A DNA stretch of 62,000 bases. Source: Symbiodinium natans (Eukaryota; Sar; Dinophyceae; Suessiales; Symbiodiniaceae). Location: assembly GCA_905221605.1 (NCBI GenBank), contig CAJNDS010002684.1, forward strand, positions 149,101-211,100, written 5' to 3'. Shown here one piece after another: positions 42,600-54,956 of the stretch (the first letter of the stretch is position 1; each line of letters opens with the position of its first letter). The notes beneath the pieces were generated by a model. The model was given only the letters and a program-made list of their open reading frames with translations, searched no databases and was not told the DNA's origin. The translations under genes were made by a program, and so were the position numbers.

Positions 42600-45500
42600 T
42601 GATATTGTGACCTGATTCTCCTCAGCTCCCAACCGTACTCTCCCACATAGACTGGTATGTGCGAGTCCTCGGCTGTGAAAGGCAACGGAAGCTTCAACAC
42701 TCAAAAAAGTCCAGCTGCCGTTTGCTCAAGCAGGCGGTCACAAGTTTGAAGTGTCTCTCGACGGCGAGAAGGCGAGCATCGAATGCCCAATCGCGGATGT
42801 CTTTGAACTGGAAGATCAAATCTGACAGGGAAGCTTACGATTTCTCTCCGAAGCAACCAAAGTTGGGCACCTGAATGCGTCCTACATGTCCTAAGGGGCG
42901 CTAGAGTGTCCAGTAAGCACTCACCACGCCGCAAGACTCCAAGAGCCGCCTTTTTTCATGGCCCCGACTGAGGTATAATAGTTGGAGTGCCCATTCTCGC
43001 CACAGAAGTCGTAGGGATCCTCAGTCGTCGCAAGACTCGAAGCAACCAGCAGCAACAATTGCAACCTGATCCTTGTCAAGGTATCAGACTTACACTCAGC
43101 CTCATGAACCTCAGCACACCTCTGCAAACTCTCTGGACCAACATTGCAAATGGGCGGCATACGTGTGCACTGTGACGCCCACACAGCCCTAGGCAGGTGC
43201 AGATTCCAGCGGAAGGTCTGTAGTTGCGAAGTCGAGGCACGTAGGACATGGCCTTCAAAAGACAAGCAGCACCGCAGCCAAGCAGCATCAGTGCCCGCCG
43301 CAGGCAGGTGCCACTTCGAAGGATAAACCGTTTTTGCTGTGCCTATTGGGCGCAGACAAGTTGCGATGCACTGTGAAAGTAACCAACGCAGCAGGCGGCG
43401 GACAAACTCAAGCAGTATCAATGAATGAGGCAGTGTGATGCACCGCAGGTCGTGCCCAAAATGTTAGCGAACCACACACTGACCTGTGGTTCACCCTAGC
43501 ACACGCACGTAAATCAAACAGGCCCAAGCTAAACCAACAACAGCGGCCTATGCTGGACATGGCATTGGGGTGCAGGAAGACCATGCGGTCCTGAAGGGAA
43601 GGCCAAGCTTGTGCGCGCGAACTCCAAGACGAGGTCGATAGCATTTTTAACGCGAGGAGCCCAATAAGGCTCGCAGCCGACAGATGGTTCAGAACCAGGG
43701 TAACTGCTGAAATAATCAGGTCTACGTAAAATCAAAGGAACCATTGAAGCACATGAGGTGAAAGACTTCAGATGCAGGTCTGACACAAATCAAACCCCAA
43801 CCGATATAACCTTGTAGCTATGAGCACCTTAAGCCCCCCGGAAGCCAAGTCCTCGTTGCCAGGAACGCTGCGTATTGCGCCGTAGCCTAACCCGTTGACC
43901 TCTCGCGTGCGGTCGACGGCAATCCTGCAGAGAAGCAGTGAGGAAGTGGCACATGCGGTAGTTGCGTGGAGGACCCTAAGCTCCCAAGCGAAACCTCCCG
44001 TGACTCAGGAAGGTCACAGCGAATGCTACAACCGCTATCATCTAAGGAACAATCTCACATGACCCACTGGCTGCATCCAGCATGCTCGTCGAAGGGCGAC
44101 GGATGCCCATTCCAGCTCCCGAATGCTCTGTCAGGTTCCTCAGATTGGAGTTCTGAATTTTGAGGCTCGTACTCATGGATACTTGCATACTTTTGTGCAA
44201 AATTTCGCTGGCAGCGAACTGGTGGAAACAACCAGAACGCAGCAAGTTCAAGATGAAACGAGGCCACAGAGACACAACATCCAAGCTCTTCCCTTGCTGC
44301 CTGGTCGCGTTGAGGACCTCGAAGATAAGCTTGTCTCAGCAGCACGCGAGAAGTCCAAAGACTACATGGGAAGCGCGCAATGCAACCATATCAAGAGGGT
44401 CCAAGCTTTTGCGGAATCTGGCTCTGTGTTTTGTACGCATCACCGAGCGCTGGCATGCCTGGTTCTGCAACTTGCTAGGACCTAGGACCGGACCACCTGA
44501 GACCTGAACACTGCATCGAGTCTTGCAGCCGCAGTCACTGGACGTGTTTGCAAAATGGCCGGCGATGCCAGTCCTGGCCGAAACGGTGGTAGAAAAAACT
44601 ACAGCAGAGTGGGCAATCATGAAGATGGTGGAGCCATCGATCAGCAGCTGGACACTTGCGATACTTTCGATTCCAAAATGTTCGATACCCCGGACTGATT
44701 TTGTGCCCAGGCGCCACAGGTCCCAGAACCGGTCTTTAAAACGCCTTGGGAAGTCTGCGGACTCAATACTTTGAACGCTCTCTGAACCCTCATGGGCCTT
44801 CCGCAGCCTGCTACATCCTACTTCTACTCCTCTCTGCATCCCTTCAACCGCCTCTGCAAAATCCAAGCCTTCCTCCCCACATGCTGCTACCTGCACAAAA
44901 TGCAAAGGCACAGGGTGTGGACTACTGCATCTCAGAGCATCTACCGATGAATTTTACACCTGGAGTTTATTCCAAGATCAACCTCACAATTTGTGGATTT
45001 CGTTTCGGCCCAGGCGCTTGCTGCCATCGTAGGAATCCTTGAGCCAATGCTCATGATGCGCGTTGATGACAACCTGAGATGAGACTGCGCCCAGTCGGTA
45101 AAAACATGAGACGCCATCATAGTCAATATATTTGTATGTGTGTATGTATATATATATAGATGGATAGATATATTATATATATATATATATATACTACCCC
45201 CCCCCCCCCCCAGCGACCTGCCCTTTTTAGGCCTTTTTAAGCCTTTTTAACAAAAAATGACAACGAAGGCCCAAAGCCGCGTAGTTAATCACCGGGTAAT
45301 GAAGGACAGTTACTGGGACACCCACCTCACAGACCCCGATAAGCCGGCATTGGATTAATCTACATTTTGAATCTGAAGCGGACAATGCTGTTTTTTGATG
45401 TCTAGATCTGTGTTTTTTCTATGCAAATTGTGCGTTTAAAGAGCAATTAATGTTTTGTTGAGCAACTAATTATTTATACAGTTGTGTAACACTGCCTGCC

Positions 45501-48500
45501 AACAAGGACCTCTGCCAGTTCCCAGAGATGGCCCACAGTCAGACTGCGTTTGTTTTCCTATCAACAGTACCATGCAAGGCGCCCTGCTGGATTTCTTACT
45601 ACCGTCCTCTCCCCTAAAAAAAATATGCACTTCAAGCGCGCAATGTTCTATGTTTCTTGTCGTCTACCTTGGCACGTTGTCCGGACATGTGTTCGCGGCA
45701 GGGCATGATCACATCATGCTTTCATCTGTCACGTGAGTCGCTCCTGTGTGATGCATACCTATGCTTGGCTCACTTAACAGGCAGCCGCGAAAACACTTAA
45801 ATTTACATACTTTCGTCCGGCGTTGGCAGCTCAGCCAGATATGTCCCCTGTCTATCTTGCCATGACAAGAGCTCCAATGCCAGAGACAAGTCTTTAAAAA
45901 CCCGGGGGGGGGGAGGGGTATGGGAATTGGCTGGTGAGTGTTTGCACGAGGCAAAGCATTAATCAAATAGTGAAACATTTTTCTTGATTCTATGCGAATT
46001 TAACTACTAGAGTATTTATTAAGCAAAGAGCCCAATTTGACTCAAGTGAATACTATTTAAGGGAGCATACTCAACCCAGGTACGAAATAGACACCATTCT
46101 CAACCAAAATATGGCAAAGTGTGCGTTTCAAGGGCAAATAATGCTTTGTTGAGCAACTACCGTATTGATACAATTGTGTTTGTACTAGGCAAAGTATGAA
46201 TCAAATACTATCTGAAAAGTCCACTGAAATACCTTATGTTTACATATTCATGAATATTTTTTGAAATACTCTTTCTATGCGAGTTTAGCTACTAGAGTAA
46301 TTATTAAGCAAATAGCCCAATTTGACTCAAGTGAATACCATTTAAAGGACCATACTCAACCAAAATACGAAATAAGCATCATATTCAACCAATTTATGGC
46401 AAAGTGTGGTTTAAAGGGCAAATAGTGCTTGTTGAGCAACTAATGCATTGAAACAGTTGTGGTTATACCAGGCAGAGTATTATTGAAATACTATCTGCAA
46501 AGTCCACTGAAATACCTTATGTTTACATATTCATGAAACAAGTTTTTTTGAAATATTCATTCTATGCGAATTTAACTACTAGAGTAATTCTTAAGCAAAT
46601 AGCCCAATTTGACTCAAGTGAATAGTATTTAAAGGACCATACTCAACCAAATACGAAATGAACACTAACGGAAATGGAAGCGGTTCTACCTACATAACAA
46701 TGAAACAAAGATTGCTGAAGTATTCGATAAAGACCACTTATATACTATGTCTGACAAGCACAATTTGCATAAGCAAGCTTAAAAATGCACAACAATGGAA
46801 ATAGAAGTGGTTCTACTTACATAACGATGAAACAAAGATGTCTGAAGTATTTAAGAAAGACCGCTTATATACTATGTTTGAAAAACACAACTTGCACAAT
46901 CAGGCCTAAAAAATGCACAAGAATCCTAGAAAAGTACTTAGTGAAGGCCACACACAAGCAAATTCACGAATGCAAAAAAACATCCAAAAGCGCAAGCTAG
47001 TCAGGCGAATCTCTGGTGAAGTTTGGATTATAGGGTTTTGGGGTATCCCTGGACGAGTAGGAGGTACTTTTTAAGCAAACAATTTTAAGCAATAAATGCT
47101 TTTTCTCAAGACAAGTATTGCAAATGCTGCTTCTAGATAATCAATCGCTTTTACCAGGCAACTAGTATCCATGCGAATATAGCTACCAGAGCACCAAGTA
47201 ATGGCTGAATAAGGCCTTCTACACTTGAGTACAACCAAAAGATGCACCAAACACTAGTTGAAAAAGAAGCGAGGAGGTTCTACTTACATACTAACGAAAC
47301 AAATAGTTCTGAAGCACTAGAAAGACCACTTGTATACTATTTCTGAAAAGCACAATTAGCATAAGCACACTTAAACATGCGCAGTTGTTAGTTGTTGCTT
47401 CGTGACCGTGAAGGCGAACCAAAAAGCCAAAATACCAAAACCAAAAAAAACAAAAATACCAAAACCAAAAAACCAAAAAAAACAAAACCAAAAAAAAACA
47501 AAAGAACCAAAAAAGCCAATTTTCCGGGACTCTTGGAGAAGCCTCATAGGGATTCCTGATTTCTGAGAGTTCCGGAAAATTGGGTTTTTTGGTGTTTTTT
47601 TGGTTTTTTTGGTTTTGGTTTTTTTGTCATTTTTGGTTTTGGTGTTTTGGTTTTTCTACTGTCCCGTGTATGCGATTTTAGTTGTATTTTCGTCTACGCC
47701 CTCGGAAACACGCTATGTTGCACACCGAGTTTGCTTGCAGTGCAGCTGGGTGACTTGAGACAAGGCGAAAAAGGGTAGGTCACTGGGGGGGGGTACCATA
47801 TATATATATATATATATATATTCTCACATGCTACACCCTGTTGACCAAGCAACTTTTGTGTTTGTTCTCTTTGATTCGTTTTCCTCTCAACGTAAGAAAC
47901 CCCAAATGCACGCACTCTGGGGGAATGTATGGCAACTAACACCCCCCGCCCCGTGACCTACCGAGCTTTCTTTTGTGACATATTTGCCCGTCTTGTCCCA
48001 TTACTTGCCACAAAAAGCGTTTGTAAGTTAGTGATTATGAAAAGGCACCCTAAACTCCCGTAAAAGTCATTAAACACCAGTACAAACTCAATGAAAAACC
48101 AATTGCTGTAAAAATATTACAAGAAGTTAAAATTCAATAAAGGTAGTCACTGGAAGTCAATAGAAATCACCGACCTATGAAAATCAAGAGAAAAACACCA
48201 GAAACCAATAGACATCGATGGAACATGAACACAAAAATCAAAATAAAGAAAGACAACGATTAGAAAACCACTAGGAACCAATAATCGGTTCCATCGAAAA
48301 TGCCAATGTTGAAAGCAGGTGCTTACACTTCGCAGCTGGGCCCTTCAAGCCCTGGTAGATACACAAACACCGTAGCTTGGCGCAACTTCGCAAAGAACTT
48401 ATAGTGACTTGTAGTAACTTATAGTAACTTATATATAGAAAATTATAAAGTAACTTAAAGTAACTTATAGTAACTTGAAGTAACTTATGGTAACTTAAAG

Positions 48501-49064
48501 TAACTTCTAGTAACTTACAGTAACTATAGATTCCAGGTTGGTTTTGCCTTCCAAAGTCGGAGCAGAGCTGCATGGAGGCCCAGGCCCAAGGCATAGTCCA
48601 CCACGCTGGTGACTTGCTTTGTGAGCAGGGAGTCGGCATCGAAGTCTTAGTTCTGGACACTTTTGTAGGAGTATTAGCTGCTTTTGGCAAGTACAACTGA
48701 GTGGAATCTCTACAAGTAGTTCAGCTCACACAAGTAGTTCAGAGCTCTTAGCTTCTTTCAACTGTTCTGCCCTCTTGGGTCTCTGGCGTCCATCCCAGGT
48801 CACTGGCAGACGGATGTGCTCAAATCCTACCGAGGGAGCATTGCCAGCTATGACAGTCTTTGGCGCTGTGGCTGTGCAACTCCAGAACCACGTGAATCCC
48901 ATTGAATCCCCAATTGAATACCCAAACAATGCCTCACGTGGAACCCTCAGACTGGCAATGCCTGGCATGTCGGTCCTTGTTCCACGGCCCATTTGACGTG
49001 TGCCTCGACGACTTTGGGTTCTCGATCGCCTTCATGAAAGTCGTACACGTTGCCAATGTTGATC
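42600..49064 (-). CDS. GH5-type glycoside hydrolase (cellulase-like), many small exons, 5' end not found
   Basis: A phase-compatible chain of minus-strand exons spells a GH5 fold: 48976-49064 (INIGNVYDFHEGD), 48791-48826 (FEHIRLPVTWD), 48572-48645 (LLTKQVTSVVDYALGLGLH), 45025-45073 (VVINAHHEHWLKDSYD), 44715-44754 (FPRRFKDRFWDLW), 44530-44573 (GIAGHFANTSSD), 44309-44334 (KLIFEVLN), 44086-44138 (EPDRAFGSWNGHPSPFDE), 43852-43924 (RTREVNGLGYGAIR), 43548-43590 (DRMVFLHPNAMSSI), possibly an 11-nt exon at 43159-43169 (VHTY), one from 43019 (DPYDFCGENGHSNYY), and one from 42672 (DSHIPVYVGEYG). The Glu of LN|EP is the expected acid/base and the Glu of GEYG (codon 42638-42640) the nucleophile. All eleven donors between the first twelve exons are GC or GA, none GT. 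The enzyme should cleave beta-1,4-glucan-type polysaccharide; substrate is inferred from family only. The start exon and last exons are unresolved. Confidence 0.75.
45130..45212. repeat. (TA)n microsatellite and poly-C tract
   Basis: TATATA with TAGATAGATA from about 45130 to 45193, followed by about 16 C residues. Confidence 0.9.
45991..46680. repeat. About 286-bp AT-rich tandem satellite, 2.4 copies
   Basis: The sequence TATGCGAATTTAACTACTAG starts at 45991, with near copies at 46276 and 46563, giving periods of 285 and 287. Copies share CCCAATTTGACTCAAGTGAA and TGTTGAGCAACTA blocks. Partial, more diverged copies occur at about 45410-45490 and 47160-47255. Confidence 0.85.
46670..46920. 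repeat. About 127-bp tandem repeat, two copies plus a distant third
   Basis: GGAAATGGAAGCGGTTCTAC at 46670 recurs as GGAAATAGAAGTGGTTCTAC at 46797 (period 127). A third, more diverged copy lies at about 47255-47385 after a diverged 286-bp-type segment, so the two units alternate in a higher-order pattern. Confidence 0.8.
47417..47655. repeat. Imperfect fold-back (inverted repeat) with A/C-rich and T/G-rich arms
   Basis: The left arm is built of AACCAAAA-type units and ends AGCCAATTTTCCGGGACT (47514-47531). The right arm begins AGTTCCGGAAAATTGGG (47568-47584) and continues in TTTTGGTTTT units. The inner 25 bases of the arms pair with about two mismatches around a 36-nt loop. It could be a MITE-like or hairpin element. 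Confidence 0.75.
47795..47822. repeat. (TA)n microsatellite
   Basis: A short TA run following a G-run at about 47785. Confidence 0.9.
48398..48528. repeat. 11-bp tandem repeat, AGTAACTTATA type
   Basis: About ten imperfect copies of AGTAACTTAYA with an interruption near 48433-48450, immediately before the GH5 exon at 48572-48645. Confidence 0.85.
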
Positions 49065-49069
49065 CTAAG

Positions 49070-52000
49070 TTTGCAAAAGTAAGTGAGATGTGAATCCTGG
49101 TGTTGTTTTATGGGTGAGCTGAGCCAAGTCTCCCTCGGCCCATGGCTTCGAGGATACCTCGGGCGCAGGGGCACACATTGCGGGAATCAACGTCGGATCA
49201 CGAAAGCTAGGAGTGCGAAGTTTTTGCCTTCTCAAACCTCTAACCTGCCACCACCGGGAAACTTGCACATGTACTACGAACTTGTTCCTCCTCAAGCTCG
49301 GCATCTGAACCGTCAAGCTGCCGTCACAAGGACTCGACCGCCGATGGCTCTGAATGGTGGCCTCCCTTTGGATCGAGACCACCTATAACAGGGGCTTCAG
49401 AAACTCGAGCCTAGGGTCTATGTTGGCGGTTCCTACTAGTATGTTTCAGCATGGGTTCTATTTAGGATTCAAGGACGCAGATCCTGGACCCCAAAGACTC
49501 CCCAAAAGCAAAGGCAACAACCACAACCTGCCCGCACGCTGCCTTTGAGTGTGCGTTTGTCGAGTTCTGCTTCCTTACGCAAAAGCACGCAACTGCAAGA
49601 TTCCTCTGGCTGACAACAACTCGACACCTGAATTGCTACGGCGACACGTATGACATGACATGCCTTGCAAAATGGTCCACAACGAAGCTGCAGAGAAGTT
49701 TTAGCGTTTTGGCACGGAGACGTCGCTCAGCTGAGCTGCTCCTGCAGCATGCGGCCGTTCTCTCCAGCATCAGCCTTCGCGGATCTACGCGACAAACACA
49801 AAAAGGGGATCAAAGAAGCGGCGAAAAGCTCTGGACCACAACATTTATCATGTCGCCGAGCAGCTTTGTGAGCTGTCTGCGTCCTGAGCTTCACAGCTTG
49901 AGACGTTCCCGGCCCCAGTCAAAACCAACAAGAAATGCAAAAAATATGCCTGATTCAGTGGAAGGACTTGGCGGGCCACCAACGACAGGACCCTTGGCCC
50001 ACTCTCATTCGGGCCCCTGGACATGGGTCGAACAATGTCCTTCGTGTCTGACCTTCGGGACTCCTTGTTTCTGCCCAATCCAACTTCAGAAGCCGAGGGT
50101 CTGGATGAGCGACCCTGCATCAGCGTCGGCAACCTGAGTCGGGTTCAGAGCTTTTATTCGAAGTTGCGCAGCTGAAGAGTCCGCATCTGAGGCGCATATT
50201 CTTCGAAATAGCCTGCCATAGAGGTTTATATGACAGGGTGTGGAATCATCAAAGAGCCTTCAAAGGCCGTCTGAAACTGCAATCCCACGGCAGGGAGATG
50301 TTGAACATTGAACAGGAAGGCTCCTGTCTTGGGGCCCTGCGCAGCCCTCGCCAGTGCAGGTGGCCAGAGTGACAGGCAGTGCGGCAAGAATCCGCAAGGC
50401 GCGTCGCCTTGGGATCTGCAAACATTCACGAACGTTTCGAGTCGACAGTTCAGTGGACTGTCATAGCACGGAAGAGCGGAGTGCGGGTTCGCCGAATAGC
50501 AGAAAAACCAATTGCCTTGACTTACTCCGCCCATAATCTCATACTCTGAAATGTTCCCTGGCTGATTTCCGATTCACGAAGATACCCGATTGATTACGCT
50601 GCATTGACCGAAGGCTATGTTGAGAGAAAAACCTTGGAAACGTCTTTGTTGCCTGAAGCCAGTCTGTAACTTGAAGAATCTGGAGACCAAGGTTTACAAT
50701 AGCCTTCGTCCCCAATGCTAGCAAGGCTCAAGCCACAAACGCTGTGCAGAATGGAAATTGCAGAAGCGGGCGGATGATCAAATGCGTACAGTGTATTCCC
50801 TCAGTTTTAGAGGCCACAATGGGCAAAAAACTTGGTTCAGAAGCGTTCCAAGAGGCCACGGTACGCAAAGATGCATGCTCCGAACGTGCACATGCCAACG
50901 CTTTCACGGCGTTCGCAACCCCACTCTACCATTTCGTCGCATGACGCGGCTGAGTTGAGTGAAGGTTGAGGTACCAAGAGTGCACCGGGCTGAACACAGA
51001 GTGCTGAACAAGGAGTGTCTGGCGAGGTGTCTACAACGAAAACTAGCCACCACAAGGCTTTCCGCAGGTTGGTAGCAAGACGTGTACAAGAAGAATTCTG
51101 TTGGGTGCATGGTCTAGGGTTGTGAACTTAGGCTTATAAAACTGATCTTCGGTCCCGCCCGACCCTAAGGGACCAATGACTCAGACCGTTCGGCCTCCGC
51201 GTAGAGCCTATATTTCACAGGACACACAACTTTGCATTACATTTTCAGGGTTGCACGCGTTTTCTCCTGGGGGGATCATCTCTGTTTTCGACTTAGGCTC
51301 AGGGCGTTTCTGACTCAAGGCGCTTTTCAACGGCGCATACGAGGTGACTCGCAGACACTTTTCCTGACTTGAGCATCACACTCCACACGACAAGCAATGC
51401 GAGAACACACAGACCTGTGATTCCTATTGATTTAAGCAACTCAAAAAGAGTTGCAAACGCCGAATTTCAAGCACTCTGCGAAGCTACAGGATACACGGCG
51501 CATGAAGCGAGACGTCGGTCTTACTCAAGATACCAGCGGGTACACGAATCACGAACCCAAGCATCTGCCGGAAAGCCACATTTGGCGAGACCTTCACGGA
51601 GGCTGGGCAGCGTTTAGGTCGGTACGGTTTTGCCTGTGGAGCCCAGTGGCTGCGGCGTAACCGATACAGGCATGGTCGTTGCAAAAGGCTGCAGAGATTC
51701 GGCAGGGATGCGACAGTGGAGTCTCGAGTTTGAGGGTCTTGGCTCGTGTGCAAAGCTGGGTCAAGAATCTTGAGACGTCTTGAGACGTCTTGAGACGTCT
51801 TGAGGCTTCGGATCGGCAAAACACAAACAAGCCAAGAGCTCCGTGCCGCCAGCTCGGTGCAGGCTGCCGAGAGGGCATGCCTGCAGCTTTCTTTCTGCGA
51901 GCACCATGCACATCACAACATTCCACTAAGCTCCATGTCCGCGCGTGAACTGTGTGATTCCAGCTTTAAGGCACCGTTCCTGAGCTCGCCTAACGTATGA

Positions 52001-52190
52001 CCCTTTGCACTTCCCAGCATCATCTCTGGAAACCAATCTAAGAACCTCTTTGCCCCAAACGATGACACCTCGTTTCACCCCACTGTGACTTTCCAAGCTC
52101 CTGCTGCGATCGTGTAAGCTGGGCTGTCTGGCAGTTCTGGGTAGTTTAACAGTTGGGTAGATCTGGACAGTTGGCTGCTACTCGTGTTCG
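49070..52190. other. Upstream region of the GH5 gene, no gene assigned
   Basis: It probably contains the 5' exons and promoter of the GH5 gene. A possible hydrophobic leader (RRALRILAALPVTLATC) reads on the minus strand near 50340-50400 but its link is unproven. Confidence 0.3.
51770..51804. repeat. 11-bp tandem repeat, TCTTGAGACGT, three copies
   Basis: Three perfect or near-perfect copies. Confidence 0.85.
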
Positions 52191-52198
52191 GGGAGGTA

Positions 52199-52381
52199 TC
52201 ACCCCGACTCCCCACACACTAACAGCTCGCCCAGACTGATCCAAGACAGCTCAGGCACGTCTTGGAAAGTCCTGTAGTCAGAAGAAGATGCTTTTTTCCG
52301 ATTTCGCACTTTAGCCACTTCTGCTGCCACCATCTTCTTCATCTCCATTTCGGACATCCTGGCAGCATTCACCCCTGTCAA
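52199..52381 (-). CDS. Unassigned exon, charged helical protein
   Basis: The minus strand reads RMSEMEMKKMVAAEVAKVRN followed by RKKASSSDYRTFQDVPELSW, after a CAG acceptor near 52375. It is Lys/Glu/Met-rich and probably helical. No family is recognised. A second exon-like tract in the same direction at about 52800-52915 (ALEGMFMQSKATETLQVMEL) ends at a GTGAGTG donor and may be the preceding exon. Confidence 0.35.
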   Translation of the reverse strand: MTGVNAARMSEMEMKKMVAAEVAKVRNRKKASSSDYRTFQDVPELSWISLGELLVCGESG

Positions 52382-53919
52382 AAGCCTCTGTTGGGGAGCT
52401 GAAGCACAGACTCGCAGACACCATCAGACACCCTTCGCGCAGTAGCGGAACAGCGCTCCTCATCCAAGTCTGTGCGCTGCACGAGCTCCACGCGGCTGAG
52501 CTCGGAATACCTGGAAATTCACTGGAAATGGATCTGTGAAACTCGGTGCCTCATGTGTGCCGCAGGAGATAGCTGGATCAATTTGAGACCGTCTGCCTGG
52601 TTCTTCCCAAAACCAAGAGTCAAAATCAACAAGACTACTCTAGGATTGATAAGCAAGACTCTGTGCTTAAATGTAATGAGTCAAATGGAAACCTTGTGTC
52701 CACTTTACGCGAATGTAGCTAACAGGCAGCAAATGTGACAGGGCGGGATCCGGAATGCTTGCGGCCCGGAGGGTGGCAAGAGATGTATGTGAAAGTGTCC
52801 GTGGACTGGGACTTTAGTGCGGCACTCACCACCGCAGAGCTCCATCACCTGCAGGGTTTCTGTCGCTTTGCTCTGCATGAACATGCCCTCCAGAGCTTGG
52901 CGGCGGGCCCAGGTGGTAAGGCTTCAGAAATCTTCAGGCTTTAAGGCTTGCGAAGGCTTGGGTTCGGCAACTGCTCTTTTGCATTCTTGCGATGTCTGAC
53001 ATCTTGGAGCGCCTCGTGCCACAGCGGCTTCGGCAAACCCAGGCACTGCCTTCGTTGAGAGGCCAAAGCTTTCAAGCTTGAACCCTTCAGAACCCTTCAG
53101 AACTTGAGCAATTGTCAAGCAATTCACGCAAGAAGAGACCAATTCGAAGGACCTTCAACTGATCGAAGGACTAAAGACTATACAGAGCAAACATGGGCTG
53201 CCAGGCTGTCAACTGTGCAACGCGGCTGCAGCCCGGGATGACTCAGTAAGCAACAAACTGCCATCCTGTGGTGAAAGGCAGCTAAGACATGAAAGGAGAA
53301 AGGGGAAAGGGAAGACCAAGACAATGGAAGACACATGGGCAAGGCGCTTCAGCGCCAGAGGTCGCGCCGAGGCCATGGAGATCCAGGCGAAGTCGTCGGT
53401 GCGCAGATCCCTTAGCTGCTGCTTAGCTCAGCGGGGAGCGGGAGAGTGGCCATGTGTGGCCATAGGAGATCAGAGGAGCGCCCTGGCTAGGTGGCTTTTG
53501 GCTCGAAGGGCCGGCCCGAAGCTAAACCTTAGCAGCCTTAGCAGGGCCACAGATGGCGACCAACGAACCACCGGAAGTCCAGCGGAGAGTACCTTCAGGG
53601 ACATGTCTTCACACGAGTTTGACTCTCCGGCTACGAGCATTCACTGCTGGGCTGTCACGCTAGAGGTGACAACAACCACACGCCGATGATGGAGAACAAT
53701 CAGTTGCAGGATCGGAATGACTGGAATGAGGGCCATGCTCGGCACCTTCCTGCAAGTATGCCGTCGATGGCAGCTTCAACACCTCCCGGGAAGCAAACAG
53801 CTGGCTGTCTCGGGAGCTGGGAGCGAGAGCCTGCAGCACAAAGCGACTGCCTCTGAACACAAAAACATAACTCGATGGAGCCGAAGCTTCTCTAATCCAG
53901 CCAGGACAACCCAGGCACG

Positions 53920-53930
53920 CAATACACACA

Positions 53931-53982
<52 letters not shown>
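53920..53982. repeat. (CA)n microsatellite
   Basis: About 30 CA units with AAA interruptions. Confidence 0.95.
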
Positions 53983-54956
53983 TATACCATGGAAATGCCT
54001 GTATGTGACTCCTGGGCCTCTTCGTGTTAACTTTCACAGCGGACGGCCAGCCCGTGAAGTCTAGTTCAATAGGGCCACTGGTGCGTTAGGAGCGCTTGTC
54101 CGTCAAGGGCGATTCGGCTTTCCACTGGCTTTCCTCTTGGCGCCTCCTTTGTAGATCCGCGTCCCCGGCGCCAGCTCCGAGGACCCTTCGAGCTCGAAGC
54201 CATGGACGAGAAGTCCTGGAGGGTTTGGCTAAGCAGAGCTAGTTCAGCTAGTTAGCAGCTAGTTACATGAAGGAGCAGAGCCGGAGATGAACTGAAAGGT
54301 CGAGAATCTTGGGTGCCCCAGGCTATGGCCTGGTCCCTTCTGCATCTCCGGACCGCCCAAGTAGATGGCCGCATTGTCACCGAAGGCCTCTGGCGGGCTG
54401 ACGTCTGAAGTCTCGAATCTCTTTCAAGGCTCTGACATCAGGCGTTTCTCCCACTTCTCCCACACTTGGGGCCAAAATGGAATTCATTGCAAGCATTCGC
54501 CAGCTGTGAGGTGGGCACTTTGGCACTTTGGCACTTTGGAGCCCCCCATGGTGTGATCAATTTGCCAGGGAGTGGGCCCCTTTCCCCCTCAAGGGAAGAC
54601 AGTAGAGACGGTAGAGAGCCAAACGAACCCCAGAACCCGCCATTGTGAGGCCTCCAGAAAACGGTACTGGAGTCGCTGCTCCTCAGGTTCTGGATGAAAG
54701 CGCGAAGTGCAAACTGACATTTTCGGTGCAGGATACAAACCATGCCAGCAATTATGATTCTGATGCTGCTGATGAAATTTTGCCAATGATGACGATGACT
54801 GTGAATGTTGGCCTGAAGAGCCAAGTTGCACGCGATCTTGTTGAAAAACAACTGGCTAACAATTGACTGAAAATGTGAATTTGGCATGGAGGGGTCCGGT
54901 AGAATTACCCATTTGAAAATGGGCGAGGACATCCCTTACTTTCATTGATGTAGTAT

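Larger units (their letters stand above)
45074..48571 (-). other. 3.5-kb GC-AG intron of the GH5 gene containing an AT-rich repeat island
   Basis: It is bounded by the exons encoding GLGLH and VVINAHHE, which join in phase 0 with a GC donor and a CAG acceptor. Most of the interior is clearly more AT-rich than the flanks and holds satellites, a fold-back and short tandem repeats. No protein-like frame is seen inside. Confidence 0.65.

Noticed and set aside
45038-45051. Minus-strand AGCATTGGCTCAAG resembling a relict spliced leader.
   Set aside because: It is part of the GH5 exon 45025-45073 encoding EHWLKDS, so the match is coincidental.
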